Part shown: in pieces, positions 33,001-39,345 of the stretch
Numbering within the stretch: the first letter of the stretch is position 1
Layout of the letters: the number at the start of each line of letters is the position of its first letter
Source of the DNA: a virus
Direction: 5' to 3' (one strand)
DNA: 64,000 bases
IMG/VR virus record: IMGVR_UViG_3300048446_000526
Span: 1-64,000 of that record
Notes under the pieces: model-generated
Databases searched by the model: none
Seen by the model: only the letters and a program-made list of their open reading frames with translations
Told to the model about the DNA's origin: nothing
Position numbers and translations under genes: made by a program

Positions 33001-34696
33001 ATTTGCGAATATAACTAAACTTTCTGAAGAAGAGAGCAAACTACCTCAAAAAGAACAAGAAAAACTTATACAAGGCAGAAGAGATGCACTCATTGCTAAA
33101 CTTGCTACCCAAAACGGCTTACTGGATGGTCAAGGTCAGCAGGCAATTTACAATAAAATCGCATTGGCATTATCTCCTCTAGCAGGCGACTATTATGAAA
33201 ACATTAAGGGAGTAAATTTTTATACTGATAAGTACACTCCAGAGCAAATTTGGACTGCTAGTAATCAGAACGGTCAGTTTGGTCTTGGTCTAACATCAAT
33301 GATAGGGGCTATGGGTGTAGACAATGCAAAGGAACTATATCCTCAACTTGCTGGTGCTAAAAAAGGTATGGATTTTGCTGAACTCAAAGGAAATTACCAA
33401 AAGAGAATTCAAAACCTGTATAAGGTTCGTGGAGATGATCCTTTTGAAGAACAAGACTTACAAAGACAAAGAAGCAAAGATAAAGCCCAAGCAGATGCTT
33501 ATGCCAAACAAGAACGACAAAGACTCAAGAAGGTTGAAAACTATGCTAGACTTAATCTTGTAGGTCAAACTTTTCCTGAAGACCCTCTTGAGTATGTAGA
33601 CTTTAGACAAAAACAAACAGATGCTTTCTCAAGGTCTGTAGAAGGTTTTGGTCCAACTTATCCTGTGCCTTCTGATCTTATAGCATTCAAAAACGGTGGT
33701 GTGTCTGAAAGATGGGTAAGAAAATTATTCACTCTTAAAGATCAAGCATCTAATTTTGAACTTAGTCAAAAAACAGCAGAAGCACTACTCAGATACAAGG
33801 CTCAGTTCGGTGAAGGCACTGACGCAGAACAATGGCTCTCTAAGGTTTACCAACTTGATGGCAAAATTGATATTGATGATATATATGCAAGTACTCCGGG
33901 TGAAGGTGGTGCAGCAAGTGCAGCCTCAGATTTATCCAATATTCAAACTAAGATAAGTGATGTAGAGAAGGTAGTAGCAAGCATAAAAGGTAAAGCAAAT
34001 TCTAAAAACGCTGTAGCAAGAAGAAAACTAGAAAATTCTATGGTAGACTTGAAGGTTGCTGGGCTGTGGAATCCTGCTCAGGGCGTAGACCAAAACGCAC
34101 AGAGCCTTATGAGTCTGAGTCAGGGACAATTTGCAGCAGACCCACTTTTAGATAAACTCAAAGAATATGGCGATATCAACCTTTCTGATAAATTCCGTAA
34201 TGCTAAGGCTATAGGCCTAGCAACAGGAGGGATGGTTCCAACAAGCGTATTTACTCCTAGAGGCACAGATACCGTACCTGCTATGCTCACACCGGGAGAG
34301 TACGTTGTAAATAAGAAGGCCGCAGCAGAAAATAGACCTTTACTAGAGTCTATTAACGGTAAAAGAAAGTCCAGAAACCCCAGAAGTTCATACTATCAGG
34401 ACGGTGGTAATGTGAGCAATAATGGTGTAAATAATGTTGTCGCAATAGATGTGCAGGAAATCAGCAAGTTTGTTACCTCATTTGACAGATTTAGTAAAGA
34501 ATTAGCCAATTTGAATATTCCTTCGGAAATTACTCTACAAGGAACACACACAGTTGATGTTAATGTAAACGGGGCTCAAGTCTTGAACGACTTACTTAAC
34601 GGCCCGATTGGTGAAATGGTAGCCAGCGAAGTAGAATTGGCGTTCCAAAGACAAAGCAACGAATCAGAAGGGGCAGTACCAAATCCATTTAGTTAA
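24092..34696 (+). CDS. tail tape measure protein with inserted enzyme-like modules
   Basis: The 3,534-residue protein starts after an AGGAGA site. Residues about 150-480 match the TP901-type tape measure core (FERALAKVQQVTGG; QAGLSADDTATALEALAQT; TTRESAETIGTGLKTIITRL). From about residue 515, glycine-rich motifs of the type GGxIQxFATGG alternate with globular segments. Four copies of DTxPAMLTPGExV lie at residues 539, 1158, 2132 and 3393. Between the first and second copies are two PD-(D/E)XK-like segments and one GNAT-like segment, listed separately. A hydrophobic helical region near residues 1270-1390 and another near 2300-2530 could become membrane-inserting. The rest is polar and helical. 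The tape measure sets tail length and is ejected into the host first, so attached modules would be delivered too. The tape-measure call is firm, module functions are inferred. Confidence 0.88.
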   Translation: MASFDITAQINLRGPTNVKKIAADIRRQLSTVTTGSVKLNIDPKTNQQVNQLNKSFQQFNNTLKQTNTTAKQAAASLNQLGSAVNTVNTNARATTNALNQVQTANQKVATSTKQVAQNAQAAATGFDKLGKNIGRRITDFLAFRAVSTVIGGLSSAISQAAGNFIDFERALAKVQQVTGGTNASIQVLSNTINNAAVATGSAAKELAEVTVTLSQAGLSADDTATALEALAQTKLAPTFGDIKDTAEGAIAILRQFGLEADQLGDALGSINAVAGQFAVSSSDVIVAVKQAGAVFASSSRGVVDAETALQQFIATFTSVRQTTRESAETIGTGLKTIITRLQRLDTIESLKNFGIELTDLEGKFVGPFEAIKRLNEGLKNLDTRDIRFGAIIEELGGFRQVGKVIPLIQQFAVAQEALKVAQEGQGSISDQAVIAQKTLGFEVAQTAAQFQKLITTIGNSSAIQGTVRVVLELAQALLSVADALSDILPLLLAVGTNAAIASIASVGKGIGKSFGFNQGGVVPKGYASGGYVPGSGNRDTVPAMLTPGEFVIRKKAVQAIGVDKLGAMNQGGASTVTQAKHMGGRIQKFATGGQVAVDYVQSKPDAATEKQLIGNNIINSINNLANFFSPEAKNVSERADPKNVVPNYSGMVGGIFEKAVELVAGVTVPKSKNNQVWDYPAGLGDTELFNYVPSLNRPTDAKNSVNSNAVIDKKLQAHYNNAKGSEKLRTKFGIVVFDEGVDYDYTFDPSYFKERALDKDSVKKARGGLIQNFVDGGEAIPIAKSGRIKKKDLADATTPQLEQLLKNPAVISNPSTTQAINSELAKRGKEAKAEKLGVVGILPINYAKDLAPADYGGTFAKIYARGLPQKYEETVLNISKGLRGVVDEAARGLGEDNPQALSPEQEKATGLENVQGTVFEAVLSALGARGGSVQNQAIDYQNGLGPAARIFPGIGPDWPTEVKRDVTGAGMSRAKGEFARYFKENAQNKSIGGAIQRFATGGRVNDKAGLKIKTTGGSTITSTFEEGQTSSGEVVAQNIGKNLFSVVAAQASGGGGRALYDAAMKQATRQGGSLVSDRSRVSSSALNRIWNTYYGTGKSKTGQRVGRQPVPEDMLYTGAFFKDSDFPSPDPSTWQGKAVSLQYAYQQFADGGAASGGDTVPAMLTPGEYVINKKAAKQIGLPKLNQMNYADRIKGYATGGPVGPVQYFNNGGSPASGSAPASNPWVTAAKINLTAAKLNQKNATTNSKTAATNGQAANTTSNSVNNIPKEMGIGARLAFGLIGPLIEQAIVKIAPNSAIAAGAGEGISQGIVASSTSKELLGGLSGAAKLAAGRFGKFGKLLVTSGKFLEKWTGTITTGIGLFAGFNGFLSGQLNKSIELLALRTTEAGKAAEEAFAGLPGVIAKIGTNAEDYNAILSDGGAKLADMITAAEAQRQKSQQKNQGGYFGAAFRGLGLESEEGREIREAQGRDIDREAFRAAGDLATKQLLAIVSSGDSVEEAFGGNKVALDSFKRAIALTDLAYQKEERRLQDLINKAGAQSAAGQAYTEELRKAREDAFKKRAADVDAAIASQKLKKEIEEQRKALNLATVAIANYTIAYNKGADQAAFAFKKLAKSADRMAEGLSGTDPSQLFADNINVIQNPELFNQTDNTLALEPLKNILGGNRDAIQAFTTLPAEIAGALQRAVNQNPENNAQGAAIIQGEIDQVLADKFGSNSLFARTLSNSIKGLIAEAQGNQDGEFNAAALIKGTTEIIEKFGEDVKKGLVKSLETIQEAFGKLAQSSARLFQAQNNYANAVRNSVTSQLKLNQEIKEALSEVRQPRSISSINDTSGVSQQQVSNAGDYFQQLAIIQQEQTRLNVEQVRLTQEGIDKDGENATEIATAIGANEAALANLNANTKNLQAALQDKLGQLQSELGSRLADLKAEQAAAESIFESLLKDEGDTNQGISRALQVASGQGVGNLTGDEAIRVLKDIKQLQAAGIIENNKETRENVVGVLGESRGLGNFTGLGQEIIDKIINAPGEDDQVKAYVAEIQRTNIAINQLTSALAFTEFSNASKALNISQDALRVSITTLNDTIKSEIGKIKANGGQDVEGITNEPETKAKGGLIYRSSGGGTQKGVNWQPRGTDTIPAMLTPGEFVVNAKATSQNRGLLESINRSSGGPVSPARKSTGGILYRNAGGGTDSSSTESVGSILDGLNAKQILNLLKEADFMKEGGALNSIRDWTSNTASAVKSAITKRASGVYGGFKNFGKIKIPTWMDDAVKNGLLSEDVVAGLADKPYAVTKFLRGKIDSLTAGPVAQRIGQFTGGAYKFASNKLGLLAQSKWIKNILGPAKSVLKYIPKLGSFLGNSPASSLASKGLAWAGLVEHMISGAYAGVNRSQDLQDSGVSPLSFQGIMSPLAEFLAGGTADGALPPNATKEQKAAWMEGTKNGKIPRYNSASFQAWGTASLSNLLRMVGGMGTGFTLAAQYAPAAMPYSGMIGAAVGGGIVVAGQTFRTLEEIAGLWGDQPDLAQTRRQEQQNEDSKQSFVGDTKDQLPVLGDLQYNRAVFAGQKRGKLKKYENDKARWKEVEKQGAAVKVNDVDAWAYVKSKYEAGLQSHKFDVEDGKFLRNLIPVKQQGYLWDQYSDEDIQKAYTAVMLASEEKWKDLPLITSLNPNKNINLTYGDNIKNLRAVAESTQTRLFGDGEDRPADENYFEGDDKLRSIMAQKGELYNANASWLETYVGSETNQDKSEMDFLDYESSNFTKISEYNKAIKARRAELIQEEKDRRIAEAETKKAAEDKQNEEVRKFGGLQQNLQSLTSAENPDFEFMPQAPFIKPKSRLILQRQKDSLAMRQKLAETPVFYPDENDNLVQGPPMGEYLDWKTGAFTDKPELIKTKSEYDFWSGIGNAIVEYRKNYRVGGDLYDVLPTVHPSQAILKDIAGGTQSEQIAFRNFMNPKATDAKTSTAGAFQELFTDYPTEFANITKLSEEESKLPQKEQEKLIQGRRDALIAKLATQNGLLDGQGQQAIYNKIALALSPLAGDYYENIKGVNFYTDKYTPEQIWTASNQNGQFGLGLTSMIGAMGVDNAKELYPQLAGAKKGMDFAELKGNYQKRIQNLYKVRGDDPFEEQDLQRQRSKDKAQADAYAKQERQRLKKVENYARLNLVGQTFPEDPLEYVDFRQKQTDAFSRSVEGFGPTYPVPSDLIAFKNGGVSERWVRKLFTLKDQASNFELSQKTAEALLRYKAQFGEGTDAEQWLSKVYQLDGKIDIDDIYASTPGEGGAASAASDLSNIQTKISDVEKVVASIKGKANSKNAVARRKLENSMVDLKVAGLWNPAQGVDQNAQSLMSLSQGQFAADPLLDKLKEYGDINLSDKFRNAKAIGLATGGMVPTSVFTPRGTDTVPAMLTPGEYVVNKKAAAENRPLLESINGKRKSRNPRSSYYQDGGNVSNNGVNNVVAIDVQEISKFVTSFDRFSKELANLNIPSEITLQGTHTVDVNVNGAQVLNDLLNGPIGEMVASEVELAFQRQSNESEGAVPNPFS
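25706..25753 (+). repeat. tape measure motif copy 1
   Basis: The segment encodes DTVPAMLTPGEFVIRK at residue 539, preceded by a glycine-rich GGYVPGSGNR linker. It is one of four near-identical copies in the protein. Confidence 0.9.
25862..26420 (+). other. inserted PD-(D/E)XK-like module 1 within tape measure
   Basis: This segment lies between the linkers GGRIQKFATGG and GGLIQNFVDGG. It contains a GGIFEK helix (E657), WDYPAGLGD (D678) and RPTDAK (D700, K702). The E, D and D-x-K spacing of 21 and 22 residues fits the catalytic signature of PD-(D/E)XK nucleases. It parallels module 2, which suggests a duplication. No search was run, so this is an inferred fold. Confidence 0.4.
26420..27100 (+). 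other. inserted PD-(D/E)XK-like module 2 within tape measure
   Basis: The segment starts after GGLIQNFVDGG and ends at GGAIQRFATGG. It contains GTVFEAVL (E920), AIDYQNGLG (D939) and WPTEVKRD (E961, K963). Spacings are 19 and 22 residues. The motifs DYxxGLG and PT[DE]xK are shared with module 1. All candidate catalytic residues are present, so an active nuclease is possible if the fold is right. Confidence 0.45.
27100..27540 (+). other. inserted GNAT-like module within tape measure
   Basis: After GGAIQRFATGGRV, the segment has FSVVAAQASGGGGRALYDAA (glycines 1053-1056), a helix, then GGSLVSDRSRVSSSALNRIW (D1077, R1078). This resembles the acetyl-CoA-binding loop and following strand of phage GNAT-like proteins, which often show LYDAAM and PDR-VS motifs. 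It may be an acyltransferase-like fold or a degenerate copy. Confidence 0.4.
27563..27610 (+). repeat. tape measure motif copy 2
   Basis: The segment encodes DTVPAMLTPGEYVINK at residue 1158, just after the GNAT-like module and preceded by FADGGAASGG. Confidence 0.9.
30485..30532 (+). repeat. tape measure motif copy 3
   Basis: The segment encodes DTIPAMLTPGEFVVNA at residue 2132, preceded by WQPRGT and followed by LLESINRSSGG. Confidence 0.9.
34268..34315 (+). repeat. tape measure motif copy 4
   Basis: The segment encodes DTVPAMLTPGEYVVNK at residue 3393, preceded by FTPRGT and followed by LLESING. Its flanks match copy 3, so these two form one subgroup. Confidence 0.9.
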
Positions 34697-34713
34697 ACAC
34701 AGGAGCCTTAGAC

Positions 34714-37700
34714 ATGGCAGACGAATTTACAACAGGTAATTTATTTTTAGGTTCTGGTACTAATGTATCAGAAACAGAATTTGATATAAGGCTTTCTACT
34801 GATGAAGGTCTTTCTACTTTATTTAATGCTAGTGGAGTAGATACTGATTTCCGTGTAAATGCTTCAGGGAAGGTGGGTCTGCACGTAGACGCAGACACAG
34901 GGCGTGTTGGTATAGGCACCGGCAACAATATAGGAGCAGCATTGCATGTAGTTAGCACTTGTGCGAGTGATGGGCTTAGAGTAGAGACCAGAACAGACTG
35001 TCCTACTGGAGTAGAGATTGAATTTATTCACAAACCCCAGACACCTCCAGTAAATGGTTCACTTCCTGTACAAATTAATCTTGCTGGCAGAAATCAAAAC
35101 AGTTCTGACGTAAATTATGCTAGGATTAAAAGTAGAGCACTCTCTACTGCTACAAGTCAGGAAACAGGCGAATTAGTTTTCACTGTGATTAAAGACGGTG
35201 TTGATGTAGATGCACTTGTAATCAATCCATTGACAACTTCTATCGGATCAGAAAACTCACAATCAGGAGATAATTACCTATTCATTGGTAGCAATAACTT
35301 AGTTTCTGGTAATAGTTTTATTATCTTTGGTTCTAATAATACAGGCTTAATAAACAACGGTATACTTTTAGGTGCCGATAACCACATTCATGGAGACAGA
35401 CTGCTAATTGTTGCAGATAACTCTGTTGTTTCTGGAGACCAGAATATTGTATTTGCTTTAGATAGTGAAATTTATGGTGACTCTAACCTTGTTATTGCAG
35501 AAAATGTATTCACTGACGGCGATCAAAACATTGTCTTTGGACACAATACAAATAGCACTGGTGATTTTAATATCTTGCTTTTAAATGACTCAGATAATAT
35601 AGGCAGTAGCGGAGTAGGTTTTGGTAACCAATCTTTAAATGTTGGTAACAACAATGTCTTTGTCGGTAACTTTAATACTGTGGATGGTGATAATGACCTT
35701 ATTATTGGTTCAGAAGTAGAGGTTACTGGTGACAACAATATTCTTTACGGTTCTGAATCTAGTGTCAGTGGTAGCAACATTATTTCTATAGGTGCTGGAA
35801 ACGATGTACTTAATATCGCAAGCGGTGTGTTTATAGGTTCAGATATTGACTTGAGAAACAGCGAAAAGTCAGTTGTAATCGGTTTGGCGAATGCAACAAC
35901 TGGTAGTTTAACATCTAGTGTTATACTGGGCTTAGAAAATGATACTACCAACGGTAGACCAACAGGGGTAATTATTATTGGACAACAGAATACTGTTTCC
36001 ACTATAGCCAACACAACAATAATCGGTAATCAAAATGAAGCCAGTGGTTTGGTCCTGAACAACTTAATATATGGGACTCTTAACTCTGCACCAACAGATA
36101 GTCGTAATAATGTAGTTGTAGGTGTTATGAATAATACCACAGGCAACATATTGTCCGCTGGTACTTTACAGCCTAGCGGTCGTAAAGATGGTACTATGGC
36201 AAATACTGTAGTATACGGTATTAACAACATAGTTTCTGATGTTAGCGGAAGTAATGTTCTAGGTAGCAAAACTTATGCAGAGGGTCAAAGCATCAATGTT
36301 TTGGGTTCTCTTAATCAACTCAAAGGCTCTAATGATACTCAGATATTAGGACATTCTAATTTTAGTGTGGGCAACCACAATACTATTATTGGTAGCCATA
36401 ATGATATTATGGGTTCTCATTCTATACTACATGCCGCATCTGATGATCGTAACCAATTATTTGGTAGCGGTAACATATCTATTGGTAATAGTGAGGCCGT
36501 AGTTAGCGGTATGACTATTGGTTTTCAAAACGCAATGAATGCACCTTTCGGTATTGTTTATGGTAGCGGAAACCAAATAGGTCTGAGAAGACATTTGTTT
36601 ACCGTAGACAACAACGGCAGTACTACACTGAGAGTTAATGGAGATCAAACAAACGTATATGAACCTAGTATGGTAATCTTGCTTGCTATGGTCAATCCTA
36701 CTTCATCAGGTGATAATACCAATATTAAATCTATTCAAACAGTAACCTATAACAACGGAGGAGGCGTAAATGACTATACTGATATAGTTATAGATTCAGC
36801 ACCTTTGTTGCCTTCTACTACAGTCAACTATCAAGTCAACGAATTTTTTGATGAAGAAACCTATCAATTAGGTGATAACAGTGTTATTAGTGGATGGATC
36901 ATGCCTTATCAGTCAGGACAAAACACTGAGATAGACACCATTAATTTTCCAAGATATGGTTACTCATCAATTATACTAGGTAACAATAACAAATCCCTAC
37001 ATGCCAGCGGTTTGATATTTGGTCAAGAAAATAACGTGTCTGGTAGCAGGCACGTTGTAATTGGGAATAATATTTCTGGTTTTTATAATAACGCAGTACA
37101 AATTGGTACTAACAACACTAACAAAATGTATCTAGATGATGATTCAGTAATTTTTAATACTGGTGCTAGTCAAAATGACATTATTTTTAATAGCAGCACA
37201 GAAGGTGTTACGGCTTACTTTGATCTTGACGAAAACAGAGTAGGGATCAACAACGCTGACCCACAAACTACGCTTGATGTTTCTGGCGTGATTACTGCGG
37301 GTGGTATTAAATTACTTGGAGATTTTTCAGAAAATAGTGGCTGGATACCAATTAATACAGGAGACGGCACTGTACAGTGGCAGAGACCAACTACTCTATC
37401 AGGCATAAACAGCGGTATATGCATGAAGGTTAGTGACTATGTTTCTAGCGGATTAGAAACATTTAACTACAACACATCTAGTCAGACTATATTCTTTGAT
37501 CGTAGCAATATCCGTAGAGATGATAGATATGTTTACGATAAAGATGCCGGAGATTCATTAGAAACCGCTATAATGATCGACACAACCGGGATGTTTTTGA
37601 ATATTGATCCTAATGGAAGAGACAATGGATACAACTTTACTGTTTATGGATCGGGAAGCAATGCTCCTTTAAACAACAGAGATGGTACTGATAACGTATA

Positions 37701-39324
37701 TTTAATTAAAACAGATGTGCCTAGAGCAGAAGTACAGTTTACAAATTTGACAGGACTTAGTGGTGCATTTAATGAGTTTATAATTAATGACGCACTTAAA
37801 GTTCCTCCTAATCTTACAGGAACATTCTTGTACTGTGATTCTAATAATGATAATTTGTTACGGTCAAAAGTCACACCTAATTTCAGTATTTTGTTCACTA
37901 GAAACGACAGTTGGCAAACAGGAGAGGCGAGTTTAAGATATTTTTATAATGATCAAGTATTTACTATTGGTGGAGACGGTGAGACCAATGCAGCATTGGA
38001 TGTAGGTTATGAATCGAATGAACCTAATAGTAATATCGTTTTAGCCCATACTCAAGACCAAAGAACAATATTTAATAATCGTAGTTATGGCACAGAGTTT
38101 GTCATTAAAGAATCTGGTGCTTCTAATGGTAATTTCAACGGTTTTCACTACAATACAGAAAGTGGCGTATTAGGCCTTAATGTTAATGATGCAACAGATG
38201 TCGTTAAAGAAGGAACTGCTAATAGTCCTACTCCTTGGTATGACAGAACTAGCAGTCAAGAAACTATGGTAATGTATGCCAATGGTAAGATTCGTGTAGA
38301 AGGTCTGCAAATGGGTGCTGGTGGTGGAACTTTTAATGCGTCTATAAAAGACCAGTTTCTTACAGTGGTTGACGACTACGGCAATATCGGTTTTGCTACT
38401 CCTTCAGTAGATCAAAGTTTTGATGTTAGATTTCCTTTGGCTATTAATGGTCAGACATCTCAAGACGTTACCATGTATGAAATATCTGAAGATGATGAAG
38501 ATGGAAACAGCCTAACAACAAATCAAAGAGGCATGGCTTTAATATGGGAAGGTACTCGTTGGGTTCAAGGTGCTAGCAACGTAGGCTATTGCACCAGACT
38601 TGGTATTCCAAGTGCCTCCACTCCAGACAATTATTATACTTCAGAAGGTAGTAGTTTTGGACCTTATGCAACACTTCCTTCAGGTCAGCAGAACTCATTT
38701 GTGATTGCTGGTCAACCAATCGTTGAAGAAACAGCCCGTAGAGCAAATCCGGGTCATTCAAGAAGTATGCAACAAGAAACCACTATACTAAAAGCCATAA
38801 CAACAGGAACTAATACTGAAGAATTAACTACAAGTTTCACAAAGGGCAGCACTGGCAACGGTGCTACTGGCACTAATACGATTTCTCTTATTGTAAACCC
38901 AGAAATTCCCAACGATATATATCAGCAAGTTGTATGGAAAGTTGAAATTGACTATGTTGTAATGACACAACAAGACGGTGGAAGCGACAGTAACCTTACC
39001 AATCTTGCTGCAACCGTTGGCAAGTACACGGCTGGCTTAAAAATATTTAGTGATGCTCAAGGTCAACGTCAAGCAGGTGCTCTCTTTGGAGGTGTGTTTG
39101 ATAGTGTTCATGATGGAGGAGGACCGGGGAACATATTTGGAGGGCTTGATGCACAAAATGGCCCGATTACTGTTTCAATAGATTCTACTAGTACTCCGTA
39201 TCGTTTATCGCTCAAGACTGTTGGACCGGGAGGTGGTTACACCTCTATTTATGAAGCAGTAGTTAAACTTACACAAATGCAAGTGCCTTGGAAGATGCCT
39301 TTCACAGGGTCCGATCCAAACTAG
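34714..39324 (+). CDS. tail fibre with YadA-head-like beta-roll
   Basis: The 1,536-residue protein has an N-terminal fibre motif (DTGRVGIGTGNNIGAALHV) near residue 65. Residues about 185-630 are made of repeats of roughly 14 residues with the form NxxIxGxxNxxxG, as in NNNVFVGNFNTVDG and DNNILYGSESSVSG. That period and pattern are those of the left-handed beta-roll of YadA-type trimeric adhesins. A second fibre motif (ENRVGINNADPQTTLDVSG) follows near residue 843. The C-terminal part is beta-rich and ends with a probable tip domain. Such fibres are trimeric. An AGGAG site precedes the ATG, directly after the tape measure, so it may sit at the tail tip or as a side fibre. Confidence 0.8.
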   Translation: MADEFTTGNLFLGSGTNVSETEFDIRLSTDEGLSTLFNASGVDTDFRVNASGKVGLHVDADTGRVGIGTGNNIGAALHVVSTCASDGLRVETRTDCPTGVEIEFIHKPQTPPVNGSLPVQINLAGRNQNSSDVNYARIKSRALSTATSQETGELVFTVIKDGVDVDALVINPLTTSIGSENSQSGDNYLFIGSNNLVSGNSFIIFGSNNTGLINNGILLGADNHIHGDRLLIVADNSVVSGDQNIVFALDSEIYGDSNLVIAENVFTDGDQNIVFGHNTNSTGDFNILLLNDSDNIGSSGVGFGNQSLNVGNNNVFVGNFNTVDGDNDLIIGSEVEVTGDNNILYGSESSVSGSNIISIGAGNDVLNIASGVFIGSDIDLRNSEKSVVIGLANATTGSLTSSVILGLENDTTNGRPTGVIIIGQQNTVSTIANTTIIGNQNEASGLVLNNLIYGTLNSAPTDSRNNVVVGVMNNTTGNILSAGTLQPSGRKDGTMANTVVYGINNIVSDVSGSNVLGSKTYAEGQSINVLGSLNQLKGSNDTQILGHSNFSVGNHNTIIGSHNDIMGSHSILHAASDDRNQLFGSGNISIGNSEAVVSGMTIGFQNAMNAPFGIVYGSGNQIGLRRHLFTVDNNGSTTLRVNGDQTNVYEPSMVILLAMVNPTSSGDNTNIKSIQTVTYNNGGGVNDYTDIVIDSAPLLPSTTVNYQVNEFFDEETYQLGDNSVISGWIMPYQSGQNTEIDTINFPRYGYSSIILGNNNKSLHASGLIFGQENNVSGSRHVVIGNNISGFYNNAVQIGTNNTNKMYLDDDSVIFNTGASQNDIIFNSSTEGVTAYFDLDENRVGINNADPQTTLDVSGVITAGGIKLLGDFSENSGWIPINTGDGTVQWQRPTTLSGINSGICMKVSDYVSSGLETFNYNTSSQTIFFDRSNIRRDDRYVYDKDAGDSLETAIMIDTTGMFLNIDPNGRDNGYNFTVYGSGSNAPLNNRDGTDNVYLIKTDVPRAEVQFTNLTGLSGAFNEFIINDALKVPPNLTGTFLYCDSNNDNLLRSKVTPNFSILFTRNDSWQTGEASLRYFYNDQVFTIGGDGETNAALDVGYESNEPNSNIVLAHTQDQRTIFNNRSYGTEFVIKESGASNGNFNGFHYNTESGVLGLNVNDATDVVKEGTANSPTPWYDRTSSQETMVMYANGKIRVEGLQMGAGGGTFNASIKDQFLTVVDDYGNIGFATPSVDQSFDVRFPLAINGQTSQDVTMYEISEDDEDGNSLTTNQRGMALIWEGTRWVQGASNVGYCTRLGIPSASTPDNYYTSEGSSFGPYATLPSGQQNSFVIAGQPIVEETARRANPGHSRSMQQETTILKAITTGTNTEELTTSFTKGSTGNGATGTNTISLIVNPEIPNDIYQQVVWKVEIDYVVMTQQDGGSDSNLTNLAATVGKYTAGLKIFSDAQGQRQAGALFGGVFDSVHDGGGPGNIFGGLDAQNGPITVSIDSTSTPYRLSLKTVGPGGGYTSIYEAVVKLTQMQVPWKMPFTGSDPN
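35272..36590 (+). repeat. approximately 14-residue (42 bp) beta-roll repeat block
   Basis: Successive units such as NYLFIGSNNLVSG, DQNIVFGHNTNSTG and DNDLIIGSEVEVTG follow one another with few gaps, then become irregular toward the end with longer inserts. The DNA copies are diverged, so the repeat is visible mainly in protein. Confidence 0.75.
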
Positions 39325-39345
39325 GAAATATTATAGGAGATATAG

